From assembly GCA_025526995.1 (NCBI GenBank), contig JAHLKG010000007.1:806001-870000 (forward strand): a DNA stretch of 64,000 nt. Reading direction: 5' to 3'. The notes under the pieces were generated by a model. It saw only the letters and a program-made list of their open reading frames with translations, had not been told where the DNA came from and searched no databases. The position numbers were made by a program, and so were the translations under genes. Below are positions 40,001 through 51,206 of this stretch, piece by piece. Each line of letters starts with the position of its first letter. Position 1 is the stretch's first letter. Source of the DNA: Powellomyces hirtus (Eukaryota; Chytridiomycota; Chytridiomycetes; Spizellomycetales; Powellomycetaceae).

Positions 40001-41990
40001 TACGAGGGAAGGACTTGTAGCGCTGGACGGGGTGAATTGCGCAGCCGGCATATCTCCTCCTGTAAGCGCATTCATGCTCGTGTTCGATATTGTATTCAGG
40101 AACGACTGTGCTTGGCCAGTTCCTGTGTTGACGGCAGATATTGCTCCAGGAGGAGGAAACGGTAGCCGCAATCCAATTTTCCCCGTTGCAAGCTCAATCA
40201 ACTCTCCAAAAACTCGGTATCTATTTCTCAAGCAGAATCAGAAAACGCACTCTTCACTGGTAACCGCAGTAAAATCAATTCCTACTGGATTGAGACCCAA
40301 GCCCAATAATCAAACGAGCCGCCTCCAGCGAGATTACCGAGCTTCGATATGCCGGAGGAGACTCCTTGTTGTTCTTCGGTTGAAGGACGCCCAACAAATT
40401 CCGGGAACATCTTGCAGGCTGAGATATGCTTATCCAGCTGCTGCAATGCTGGAACCGGACGATCTGTGTACAGATGTAACTTGCAGATCTGAACATGAAC
40501 CATTGCCATCAGTATTGACAAGCCCAGGCATGAAAGGCATGATATCACGAACCTTGAGATTGACACAATCGGCCAAAGTTCGGGCCTCTGTCCACCGTGT
40601 TGTGAAAGGCTGAAGAAAGTCCTGGGCCATGGGTGGCCAGCTATTCGGGCCTATGGCAGCGTGCATAAGTTCTATCAACAAATGATACGTAGTTTCGTAG
40701 TGCCTGCAGGAGATATGGGTTAACACATGGGAGTGGGAACAGCTCCTTCTATCTTCGTACTTTATGGCGGCCTCAACGTCTTGCCGGAATTCCGCGAAAA
40801 CGCCTAGTTTAAACTCATATCGGAGGTGCCAACCTGCTGGAGGCAAGGGTTTGGCGGGCGTCCCGGTAGAGGACGGGATATTCGCCGAGGTGGGAGAGGT
40901 GGTAGCGCGCATGGCCGATATTGGCGGGAGACGTGCTTTCTTTTTTCGAATGCGTTTGTCATGATCACGATAGTAGTTTGCCGATTGCTCGTATAGTGAT
41001 TTCTGCATTCTAAGCAACATTGAGCGCGGAACCTCATGACGCAGCGAAGCATGGCGCAATACATACATGGTGACAAACAGTTGCAGGTCGGCATTTTGTG
41101 CCAAGAGAACAAAAAGGGACTTGTTGTCTAGACTGCAAGTGCGGCGAATAAAAGCTAATCTTTCTTCCACATGAGTGTCGTCTGCAACAGGACTTGTCAG
41201 TTTCATTGCCTAAAAACATGGATGTTTGATAATCGCTCACCACCCCGACTAGCTTGTAACGTAATGACAATTGCAAATTTGATCCCTCTTTCCCCTGTAT
41301 TCCGCCTACGAAGATTTTAAGGATCCCGCGACGCATATGTTCCGCTCAAAGCTGTAATCAACTCACTTCTTTTCCATGACCTCGGAACAAAGTATCAGGT
41401 CTCTCTCTCGCTCTAAGCTAAGAGTCTGCTGGGCACCAAGAGGATCCGAGCTGTCAACAGCCTCCGAACGCTCCCACAAATCATAGAAACCGACCACAAC
41501 AGAGGGCCGGGTCTCCTTATGACGCTGTATCCACGCGGGTATCATGATGCCGTCCGGATGCAGTGGTGATATGGGATTTAGGGGAGATAAGTTGGAGTGC
41601 TGTGCGGGTGTTGCTCGTGGAGATCTCCTTGGTGGAAACACATGGGTCTAATGTCAAGTGGAGACAGAAGATCCATTGAGTACTAGTGGCGCGGAGCATC
41701 CAGATAGCGTTGCATTCCACACACTGCTATATCATGAGAAGGTTGTCCGTTGCCAATACCTTGTCGAGTACAGTAACGTGAAAAAAAGGGGCCTCCTTCT
41801 TTGCAGCCGCGTCCCATATACTGGCATTATTCTTCGACATCAGCACGGACAGAAGCGACTTTCTCAAAGAGCCGCCAGCATCTTCCTGAAGCATCCCGTC
41901 ATTGTTTCCAAGGACTTCCGTGTCCAGAAGCCCTGACACAGCCATGAGCGGAACGTGGTGTAGGACATACTCCAAGGGGTAAGACTCCAT
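37067..41990 (-). CDS. TRAPP complex subunit TRAPPC11 (foie gras)
   Basis: Thirteen exons (41990-41760, 41647-41367, 41305-41241, 41181-40761, 40703-40553, 40488-40286, 40220-39920, 39834-39762, 39691-37974, 37905-37836, 37766-37655, 37596-37502, 37449-37067) give 1367 residues. The N-terminal block has IPAWIQRHKETRPSVVVGFYDLWE. The foie-gras helical region follows (WHLRYEFKLGVFAEFRQDVEAAIK; YETTYHLLIELM; YYYFIAASCAEERW). After it come a TPR-like segment and the gryzun beta-domain, ending in FSGYKQTQARLLPLSSMVVTYNCVPI. TRAPPC11 belongs to TRAPPIII, acting in ER-Golgi traffic and autophagy; it is absent from budding yeast. Splice sites in exons 10-12 follow phase and homology and are the least certain. 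Confidence 0.9.
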
Positions 41991-42237
41991 GGTTCTCCCC
42001 TGTCCCTTCCTGCTGATAACAGTTCAGATTCAACAAATGTATATCGCAAGTTCGGGAAGCTCGGCGGGCCGGGACAAGTGGTGTGGCAGGGGTAACAAGG
42101 TGAGATGACCAGTCGAGGAAACTGACAGGTTGGGCGACGGTGAGTTGTGAGCGCGCTGGGCGTCTCCCTCTGACACTTTCGCAGCTTTTTTCGCACCTCG
42201 TTGAACACTGCACCCCACTCACTATAAGACCGCTGCC

Positions 42238-44080
42238 ATGGCTAAAGAGCCAGAAACCCCCTCGTTCCAATCCAGAGAACAGGAGCTCAGTGTCACGATT
42301 GCACAGTTCTTCACAGATGATGCCTTGTCTTATGATAGGGGAGTTACAAAAATGATATCGGAATTGGAAGGAAGATGTGAGTGCTTCTCACTATGGTGTC
42401 TTGCCTATTCCGCGAGTGCATACTCCATATTACTTCCCAGACCTTGCACCTAACATGTATCTACTATCTTTCAAGGGATTCCCATCCGGGTTCTCACGAG
42501 CAGGAAGGTGGGCACGGATGATGAGGCCGTTGTGGCCCATGCTGTGCGCACTTATGTTCCCACCTTGGAGGTTGTAATTGCATCGTGTGTTCCACTCCTA
42601 TTGGATATATTAACTTAGGGCATGTGGTATCTAGATCAGTGATGACGGAAAGAGTGTTCGACGGAGAACCCCGGTACCAGACTTCGGCGAGCAGGACTCT
42701 CGCAGTATTTATGTTGTATGTCCAAGGTAACTCGCAGTGTCTTCCGTACAGTCTCGCTAAGGCCATGTAATACAGGATCATCTCCCTATCAAAGCCAATG
42801 GCGAGCTTTTGAGGGCTGCTTTCACTGTTGCCGGGCCTGTGGCAAAGGTCATCTTGCCACCCAAAGCGCTCATTCCACGCTCAGAATTTGCGTTTGTGGT
42901 ATTTGATCACAAAGACACTGTCGCGAAAGCACTGGACATTTTTGGCTCAAGATTCCAAGAACTTGCGAATGATTCGGATTTGAGGTCTTTCACGGACGAC
43001 ATTGAACACGACGATAAACTCGGGCACATAAGAGTGATGCCAAAGTATGTGGCAATCTAAAGTTCCTCTCCTCAATTTGGCTAACCCTTGAAACTAGATC
43101 TCAATGGATAGAACTAACAAATAACTACGAAACTCTCCTTGGCGTGAGGACACAGCAGCTGCAAGAACATACACGAAATCAGGCGGGTTGGCAAACAGCA
43201 CAATACCAAAGTAAGGTTGTAGGACGATTCTCTGATGTTTTCCGAGGTACAAACACGAAGATCATCAAGGTAACTACAAGTCTGGACTCGGTTTGTCCTC
43301 CATTTCTTCCTATATTGAGCGGTCCATATTCAATAGCGCCTTTTCGAAATGATCGCACCCGTAACATTCGTGGACTTTTCACCAAAAGAGAACAATGTAA
43401 GTCACATCGCTTGCGATGGCATTGGCATCCTTACTCAAAAGGTCTCAATAAAGGGATTCATACGATTCAAAACGCCTCACGGAGCTCGACTCGCGTTCAC
43501 GTATTTTACTAATGAGTACGTGGTTCAAACCCATGCATACGATTGTGGCACTCTTTGTGAGAGCAAAAAGAAAAAGAAGAATGCCTCAAATGACACTAGC
43601 GAATCGGCTGATCTGCAAGGTAGAACCACAGACGAACCAGTGGAACTGGAAGAGGCCGACTTGCCGAATGTCAAATTCGAATTACTGACTGGTGAGCGTT
43701 AATTGCGTTGTTGCCACTCAGCAAAATCATGGTCAATAACGTTCAAGCACGCAGGCGACGAAGAAACCGCTTACTGGGAAAGGATTGTGGGACGCCAAGA
43801 AGAGAAGCATTGGTATCAGACTCACCCGCCTGTGTCCTACTCAGCTCCAACATCTGGTCGATCAACAGCCGGCGTTAAGAGTCACGATGTCAGGCAGGAT
43901 CCTGCGGACCACGACATGCGCTCTGTGAACAACAGCGAGCTTCCTTCTCGCGCGCATATTAAATTTGATAATTCGGACGAAGATTCGGATGTTGAGTCAC
44001 CGCCAAGTCCGAGAGCAGGTAAACGAAAACAGGAAACTGATGAAGGATCCGGTGCACCAGCAACGAAGAGGAAGAAGTAG
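42238..44080 (+). CDS. LARP7 family La-related protein (La motif, RRM, xRRM)
   Basis: Eight exons (42238-42376, 42476-42570, 42635-42715, 42776-43044, 43098-43269, 43337-43396, 43442-43691, 43755-44080) give 463 residues. The La motif (QELSVTIAQFFTDDALSYD...WIPIRVLTSRKV...VPTLEISDDGKSVRR) is followed by RRM1 (SIYVDHLPIKANGELLRAAFTVAGPVAKVILP...FAFVVFD). The C-terminal xRRM has SKVVGRFSDVFRG, RLFEMIAPVTFVDFSP, IKGFIRFKTPHGARLAF and the helix-3 mark GDEETAYWERIV. LARP7 proteins protect the 3' end of 7SK RNA, guide U6 modification, and in fission yeast (Pof8) and ciliates (p65) assemble telomerase RNA. Which RNA is bound here is unknown. The tail is Asp/Ser and Lys-rich. Confidence 0.9.
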
Positions 44081-44159
44081 GATAGCCAGCCCAATGCCAC
44101 GCGGATCAGAATAGGCAGCGTTCAGTATAGTTATTTTTACAGCATTTGCAAGCCTATTT

Positions 44160-46690
44160 TCAATCCCAAGGGAACATCAACTTGGCAATATTGCCTGACA
44201 TGCCGCCATTTTCCCAGTTCCGCCTGCGGATCCATAGATCATTACACATATCCAGCTTCCCGAAGACAGCACCACCTTTCCACACCAGCACCCTGGAATC
44301 AATATCTCGCGGATTCTGCAGCACGCGAGGGATAAGCGCTGACGTAAAGTTGTTTGACGACAGTGAATCTAGTCTTTTCTTCAAAACGGTGGCCTGCAGT
44401 GCAGCTGCCACCCGTACTTCCAGTTGCTTCCCCAGCCCTGTTATCAAGGCGCCTCCGCCGACGACCAGAATCGATGAGCACAGTTTCTTTATTCGACTTT
44501 CCAGTTCGGCTTCCTTAGCTTCCGGATAGGAGCTCGCGTAAAGGCTGAACGACTGTGCGACGGCATCATTCAGTGGCATAGAAACATCCTTCAACATGCC
44601 AATCGCCCGTCTCCGTCGAAGAAAATGCGTCAACGGCAGATCCCGCATTGCCTCATCCTCTGGCTGTGGTTCCAGGATGTTATTAACATTCCCTGTTGAG
44701 TCAGGTTTTGTGGCATTCAAATGCACGATGAGCACGACATCTGCATCTGAGCCGCCTCCTGCGTCCTTCTTCAATCGCTTGGACCGCTCCGGTGTGGTTG
44801 ATCCAGACATCATTCGTGCTGCATCCACCATTTCGACATTGAGACTATCCGATTGCTTGCGCTTCAAGTGGCCATTTGTAAACTTGTCGGGACTTTGTAT
44901 GTATGTCCGATAGGCAACCAGATTAGCAGCCATCGCCTCGGAGGATAATTCGTCACCGTTCCCCTCTTCTTCGGCGTCAATATCAAGGTACGTTTCTTCA
45001 AACGCTATATGCTTCAGCTTCTTGCCAAAATCGATGACCTGGGGGTGGAACAATGCCTGCCGAGATGCCATTAGTGTTTACCGACTGTGAATGAAAGGTG
45101 CTACCTACCCGGGGCGCCAGCAGAACTTCGTCGTACACTTTCATCCGATGGAGGGATGTGGGTCGATCTGGTGTCCGGACATAGAAATCACAAAGGTTCA
45201 CCATCATCTCTGACTATCAGTCGGAATGAGTACTTATGGTCCATGAGCCTGTGAGCTAAAGCATTTTCAGGTCCAAACCTCATGAAACGTGCAGAACTTT
45301 TCCTTCAATTCATCCGCAAGGAGCCAATCATATGCATGCAATTTTGGGTCAAAATCCTTGTATGGGAATGAGCTACCTGACAGGAGCTTCATCAAAAATG
45401 CAGTTACATCATCGCCTCCGTATTTGAGATTGACACTGATTTCCACGCATTTAGATTCGTCGTCGCAAGTTATCTTCATAACGTGTGTTCTTACCGAGAG
45501 GCGGCCACACACATCCCGTCCTCAACACACGCGACGCTGGTCTTCTGAGCGCCGATGTCTAGAACGCACGCCGTCGTAATTCCAGCTCCAAATGTGGCGG
45601 CCACGGATTCCTGTAAGAATGGAAGCAGAATTGCCATTGAGTACACGATCAAATTCACTGGACGATCCTGAGCGCATTTGCCCGTACCCACTTGAAGAAC
45701 CGTCACACCGCGAAAGCACATTTCTTGAAGTAGCATAGTGATAGCCTCACGCAAGTGAACCTTACTAAACAGATCCGGGACAACCCACACGACATTATAT
45801 GACGGGAACTCCTTTCTTGGTATCTCCAACTCAGATTCTATGCTCTCTGTCCAGATCGTTTGCATGTCGGCCATACACGCTCTTGCGGAAGTGTAATCCT
45901 TCACGTTCAACAAGCCATGCTGAATTGGGTAAAATGCACGAAATTGATATTCCCGACCTGGTGCAGCGCTTGTTTGTGTAGTTTTGAGACTTGCCAACCG
46001 AAGTGCCTGTACAATCATGTCAGACGAGGCCCTCTATCATTTCTAGTGCTCTTGACGTATTGATACCTTTAGCCCTACGATGTGATTCATCTCGTCAGTG
46101 ACTTCAGTCCAGTCGATCTTGTATGGATCGTTATGGTCTGGAATGCTTTCCGGTATGATTTGCTCGTTGTATCCTACTACTTGGCTATGGGCATTAGGCA
46201 CCGACCTAATCTTCTGCTCGCGCATGCGCTGCTTCAAATCTTCCTGAACGGGCGCCAACAGTTCGGTTTCGTAACGAATGAACTCCGTGAATGAGTCTGA
46301 CACGGCAGACATGTCTATAGGAGCTTTGCTCTCTGCGCCAGGTTCTTCACGCAAGTACACTTTGCGAACAATCAAGTGTGGCACTTCTTTCGGAAAAGCA
46401 TCCGAGGCGCGACCCAAGCGCAAATTCCTAGAGCCTGCATGGATGACCAGGACGTCGGAAAAGGCTACATCCGGCTGAAAATGTACCAGTTATAGCCCTC
46501 TAGATGGTGGCAGAATATCCAAGGTGAACTCAACCTGTTTCTCAATAATTGCCTCGTCAAGACCTGAGACATGGTGACTGGAAATCTTCAGAAACGTGGA
46601 TTGAACATTCTTAGGATTGGCTGACAGTGCGGATAGGGAGGGGATCGAAGTAAACTTGAAGGTGTTAGAGTACTCTTCTCGTTGGCTCAT
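44160..46690 (-). CDS. ARP8: Actin-related protein ARP8 (INO80 complex)
   Basis: Seven exons (46690-46535, 46474-46067, 46006-45692, 45610-45495, 45435-45279, 45213-45109, 45056-44160) give 717 residues. The actin fold begins with VLVIHAGSRNLRLGRASDAFP. The ATP-site block GAGITTACVLDIGAQKTSVACVEDG, NLKYGGDDVTAFLMKLL, VYDEVLLAPRALFHPQVIDF and the end ILVVGGGALITGLGKQLE...WKGGAVFGKLD are as in Arp8. A large acidic/basic insert follows FHPQVIDF, typical of this member. ARP8 binds linker DNA and nucleosomal actin within the INO80 remodeller. Its 3' end is 79 bp from convergent LARP7. Confidence 0.94.
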
Positions 46691-46834
46691 TGGCAAATTG
46701 GAGTTTAGAAAGGCATGGCCTCTGTTCGATCTGGTCTGACGCGTTGACAATACGGTAATGACAGGACCTCAGCCAGTACCGTATGCAATACTTTATTGGC
46801 TCACAGGCCGCATCGAATCAAACGTTGTACACTA

Positions 46835-46917
46835 GCACCTATGGCCGAGTTGGTCTAAGGCGTCGGATTCAAGTCCCGATCTCGCAAGAGGCAGGGGTTC
46901 GAATCCCCTTGGGTGCA
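46835..46917 (+). tRNA. tRNA-Leu (anticodon CAA)
   Basis: A full cloverleaf of 83 nt. Acceptor stem GCACCTA pairs with TGGGTGC (one T-G pair), followed by discriminator A. The D arm is GGCCGAGTTGGTCTAAGGC. The anticodon loop is TTCAAGT with CAA at positions 34-36. A long variable arm (CTCGCAAGAG) marks a class II tRNA, and the T arm AGGGGTTCGAATCCCCT contains the B box. There is no intron, although tRNA-Leu(CAA) often has one. The lowest anticodon-stem pair, position 31-39, is an A-C mismatch. It lies between the divergent ARP8 and ARL3 genes. Confidence 0.95.
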
Positions 46918-47201
46918 CTTCACACCTCAATTTTTTCATTTTCTTTCCCATGCTTTTTCTCGCTCCTTTTTGACGACATGGCCAGGCTTGCCTTTATCGA
47001 TGTCCGCTTGCATTTGTTGTGTTGACAAGACATGGATCCCGTAACGGTTAACGTAACCGACTGACCAGCGCTTTTCCGGGGCGGTTCACGCTTGCTTACT
47101 TACAGTTAATTATCAACGGACGCGTCGTGTACGCGACTTACGAAGAACGCGTTGGTCCTTCACTTGCTAAGATTCTGCACCACACATTCATAAACCAAAC
47201 G

Positions 47202-48084
47202 ATGGTAAGTTCGTGAAACTGGGAAGTAGTCTCCGCAACCAGCAGAAACTATGCAAGCACGCCGATGGCTCAATGCGCCCGTCATCATTGCAGGGACTCC
47301 TTTCACTCCTTCGGCGGCTTCGGAGCAGTCCAACAGATCTCCGGATTCTGCTTCTGGGACTGGACAATGCGGGCAAAACCACAATATTAAAGTCACTGGC
47401 TTCAGAAGATATCACCGAGATCAAGCCCACGCAGGGATTCAATATCAAGAGTGTTATGGTCGAAGGCGTGAAACTCAACGTGTGGGATATCGGAGGACAG
47501 AAAACGATTCGCCCGTATTGGAGAAACTACTTTGAAAGCACGGACGTCCTAGTAGGTGAAATTTGAAGCTCCCAAGCTGGGGTTCTCCGCCTTGCAAACG
47601 TTTAGGACAGCTTTGGGAACGTGGCGCTCACCGCGCAATGGCATGTGCTCTAGATATACATAATTGACAGTGCTGATCGCCGGAGACTCGAAGAGACGTA
47701 AGAGAGCAGCTGCTGTTTTGTGACACCACCGAGCATTGCCACCGGGCCCCCACTCACATCAAATATGGTTGCCGTTCACCTTCATCAGCGGAGAGGAGCT
47801 TCACAATCTGCTAGAAGAAAACAAACTTGCTGGAGTCCCATTGCTAGTATTCGCTAACAAGCAAGATCTGGTGAGCGCGCTGCCCGGAGATGAGGTGGGT
47901 GCATTGTTTTGTGTTCATTTCATCAAATGGCGATGTGACGAACATCTGCAACCACCAGATTGCAACCGGCCTGAACTTAAACGCAATCAGAGATCGCAAC
48001 TGGCAAATACAACCTTGTTCAGCGAAATCGGGCGAGGGAGTGGAAGAGGGTCTGCAATGGGCGTTGAACTGCTGTAAAAAATGA
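47202..48084 (+). CDS. ARL3: ARL3 small GTPase
   Basis: Five coding exons (47202-47204, 47294-47551, 47654-47697, 47789-47894, 47959-48084) give 178 residues. The first coding exon is the ATG alone, followed directly by GTAAGT. The rest is classic ARL3: [13 protein letters not shown]-loop [52 protein letters not shown] and [15 protein letters not shown]. The N-terminal Gly is not in a myristoylation context of ARF type; ARL3 lacks that lipid. ARL3 releases lipidated cargo from carriers inside cilia and is found in ciliated eukaryotes, which fits TTLL1 in the same window. ARL2 is the nearest alternative, but MGLLSLLR and the C-terminus fit ARL3. Confidence 0.93.
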
Positions 48085-48134
48085 CATCATGATTGACGGG
48101 GATATGGATGATTATAATGAATATGTGCAGAACA

Positions 48135-49686
48135 TCAGGCCAACATTTTTTTCACAATTTCTTCGCTCACACCCATTGGCGTTAGAACACCAACGTTGGT
48201 GAATAGAAGGCTGATGTACTCCGGAGGAGTGTAGTCTATAGTTGGATTTCGTGGCTGCATGCACAGGAAACAGTTCAGTGTCATTATTCCAAATTTGCCT
48301 CCAGATCAGGCAAGCACTTACGATTATGGTGTCTCCGTCAGGGTTGGCAAAGTACGAAGGGAGTGGTATTGGCAAGTCGTTTTGGTTCAAGGGAAAGAGG
48401 CGAACAAACTTGTATCTATGAGAAGATGATGCCCATTAAACCACTACGGGAAAGGAGCATACGTCGAATTATGAGGCCGAATGAAACTTACTGCTCAGTG
48501 ACAACATAGAACGGTTTATTCGCGGCCTTGGCGACGACGGCAATCTGATAGGTCCCAATCTAGGAAAGGTTCTTGCATGAGACACGGTTCTGAGACCTGA
48601 GGTTTCCGCGAAGCGTCACCTGATTGATGATGCCCCCGTTCTGAACTACCCCTTCCGCCCCAACAATAACCATGTCAACGCGATCCATGATAAAACCAAC
48701 CGCTGCATCCAATATCAACTCCGCTGGAATGTTGGACGCTCTCAGTTCAGTGACGGCTTTAGTTCTGGGAGAAGAATCGCCAATCATGAGATTCCAGTGG
48801 CGCATGGCGCACTCGAATACGGCACTGGCTCACCCGCTCGACGTGGGGCTGGTTTCGGTCACAAATACTTTGAACCGCTTGTTGCTGTTGTGGGCTTTTC
48901 GCAAAAGCAACATGACAGCCCTTGAATAGGAGTGCACAAGAATCACGGTGTCATCTTTGACAAAGGGCAAGCCCTTGTCCGCGGCTTTCTCCCGATAGTT
49001 TCTGTACTGTTCAAGCTGCTGCGCACACTCGTCTTTAATCTCATTCTTCCAGTCATCGACCTGAAGTAGCAGATTTTAGCCAGATGTAAGAATACCGATG
49101 CGACGAAACGATAATGAGGGCTTACATTGCGGCTGGAGGCGTCACTAGAGGCTCTATGCTTAGAGAATATGTCAACGAAAAGATCCGCGCCAGCAATCAT
49201 GGACGCTTTCTTGTCAGGCAGGCTCTTGAAAGCGTTGGCGGCTCGTGTGGCATATCTCGAGTATTCCATGATGGACTTGACATCTTAGAACTCATCAATA
49301 AGTGGGGAGCTCTGTATCACATTCTTTCGCCCAGCTTACGGTCGTAGTCGCTCATAATGTTCACTAAAGCCTATCCACCAAGGTAACTAACTATAAGTTG
49401 GGGGGACGCAGCACCGTTCTGCGTGGTGAAGGCCCTACCATTACAACAATGACACTATTGACAAGAAAAATCCACATGAATTAGTCTCTCACAGCTATCG
49501 AGACCCGGATGTCGTTGTACTACCTCAGGGATGTGTCAGGATGCTAGAGAGCCGAAAAAGGTGTCCTCGTGAGCAAGACCTCAAGCATCGCGATTCAAAA
49601 GGCGTCCTCACCAATTTTTGCAATTCCCGCAGACGCTCCAGCGCCGTGAGGCCCCCAAACTCCTCTTCTGCCGAAACAGCAACCAT
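48135..49686 (-). CDS. GCN3: Translation factor eIF2B subunit alpha (GCN3)
   Basis: Ten exons (49686-49612, 49524-49543 read leftward, 49454-49439, 49370-49340, 49283-49126, 49060-48834, 48764-48620, 48559-48492, 48415-48322, 48254-48135) join to 317 residues. The N-terminal helical part is spread over exons of 75, 20, 16 and 31 nt (LQKLHPDTSLSVIVVMALVN). It is followed by [111 protein letters not shown] and the end GVLTPMGVSEEIVKKM. It is a regulatory subunit of the guanine exchange factor for eIF2, sensing eIF2-alpha phosphorylation. Later exons are certain; the four tiny ones rest on phase, splice sites and alignment length. Confidence 0.92.
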
Positions 49687-49926
49687 TGTCTATGTGTCGT
49701 TGGTACAAATGTCAAATGTAATGGCTCTGCAATTTACCATTTCGACGGTCTCGACGGTGATGCCCGCGGTCATGGCAACGTGAGGTGAGCAAATGAAAGT
49801 TTGGCCAGTCGACCTTGCAAAGTCGACAACGCAAAACTGCGAATTCAGACTTCCAGTTCCAATCAGCGAAGCGTCTCCGCATTTGTGTCAGGCCTGCGTT
49901 ATATCCTTGTCCACCCTCCGACGGTC

Positions 49927-51037
49927 ATGCGTTCGTTCTTCCTATCCTCGCGGCAGCCATTGCTACGAAGGTCATGCCAACGGCCACTCCTTACCCCGCT
50001 TCGATCATACACCACCTCCGCGACACACCTCTCCCCGGCCGAGAGCGCAGCCTTTTCGACCTTCGCTCAACAAAATGGATTACAACTCACCAACTCGAAG
50101 CTTCTCTCTGACGCTCTTACACATTCCTCCTTCTTGAAGAACAGCGACACACAAAATGATCGGTTAAGTTTCCTTGGTATGTGAATGCACGAAAGGAAAC
50201 TGTCGGTTGCGGGTGTTGTCTTACGTACTAGTCGCATATTTGCAGGACATAAAGTTTTGTCTATGTACGCCGCTGAGCATGTGCATACCACGTACCCCGA
50301 CATCCCAGCGGAATCCGTGAATAGCGTTGTGGAGCAATTGACTGGTCCAGAGGCTCTTCAGGCAGTTGGGCGGAAGGTTGGCATACCAAAGGTTATGCGA
50401 TGGAAGGTATGCAAAAGATGTGGACAGGTCCAGTGTCCGAACTGCTTCTAAACATGTGCGCCCGCAGGTTTCGGAAAAGAGTATTGGGAATGCCGACAAC
50501 AAAGTCACCTCATCTGTCCTTCAAGCGCTGATTGGGGCGCTGTATCTGGATCAGGGGGCTGCAGCTGCGAAGGAGTTCATTGTGGAACACTTTTTCTCGC
50601 GACCGATCGACGCCAGCATACACACAAAAATGGCGGATCCAAAGGCACTTCTTGATGCGATCGTGCGGACATCAAAAAGGGAAAGACCAGTCGCACGGTA
50701 ATTTCTTGTACCTTTACATTCTTCGGGAACTTCATATCTGACCTCATCAATTTGGTTATCAGCATACTAAGAGAGGCCGGAGGGGGCACACCAGCCGCGA
50801 TATATATGGTTGGGCTTTTCCAGGGAGATGTGAAACTCGGTGACGGCTACGGAAGTAGCCGCGAGCAGGCTGAATCAAGGGTATGTCATCCAGGAGTGGT
50901 TGTTATCAGAGAACGATGTGCTGACTTCTCTCTCGTAGGCGGTGAGAAACGCTCTCCGGAAGCACTTTAAAGAAGAAATCAAAGCTATAGAAGCGCCATC
51001 AGGCGTGGAAGAGGAAAGCATAACATTCTTCCCGTGA
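49927..51037 (+). CDS. Mitochondrial ribosomal protein mL44 (RNase III-like)
   Basis: Five exons (49927-50176, 50246-50406, 50468-50697, 50763-50880, 50939-51037) encode 285 residues. A basic presequence (MRSFFLSSRQPLLRRSCQRP) precedes a degenerate RNase III domain: LLSDALTHSSF, DRLSFLGHKVLSMYAAEHV, and SVLQALIGALYLDQGAAAAKEFI. A double-stranded RNA-binding domain follows (IYMVGLFQGDVKLGDGYGSSREQAESRAVRNAL). In the first RNase III block the usual metal-binding E-x-L-E-F-L-G reads DRLSFLG, so catalysis is unlikely, as in other mL44 proteins. It is a structural part of the mitochondrial large subunit (yeast MRPL3). Confidence 0.93.
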
Positions 51038-51206
51038 AACAACCATTGAAGGTCTCTGATGATGTTGACACTATGCGCAAGCGACATGCTCTATCATATC
51101 GGAAGTTTTCACATATTTATATACAATTAGCTACACATTTGGCTTAGCACATTTTCTATACTCCATGACCTACAAATAGATCGGGTAAATAGGGGTCGTC
51201 AAAGCT

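Noticed and set aside
49738..49900. Minus-strand open frame upstream of eIF2B-alpha (MTAGITVETVEM and preceding residues), first considered as its N-terminus or as a separate small gene.
   Set aside because: It reaches a stop before the eIF2B-alpha ATG at 49686, has no in-frame upstream start, does not align with the family, and lies where the shared promoter with mL44 should be.
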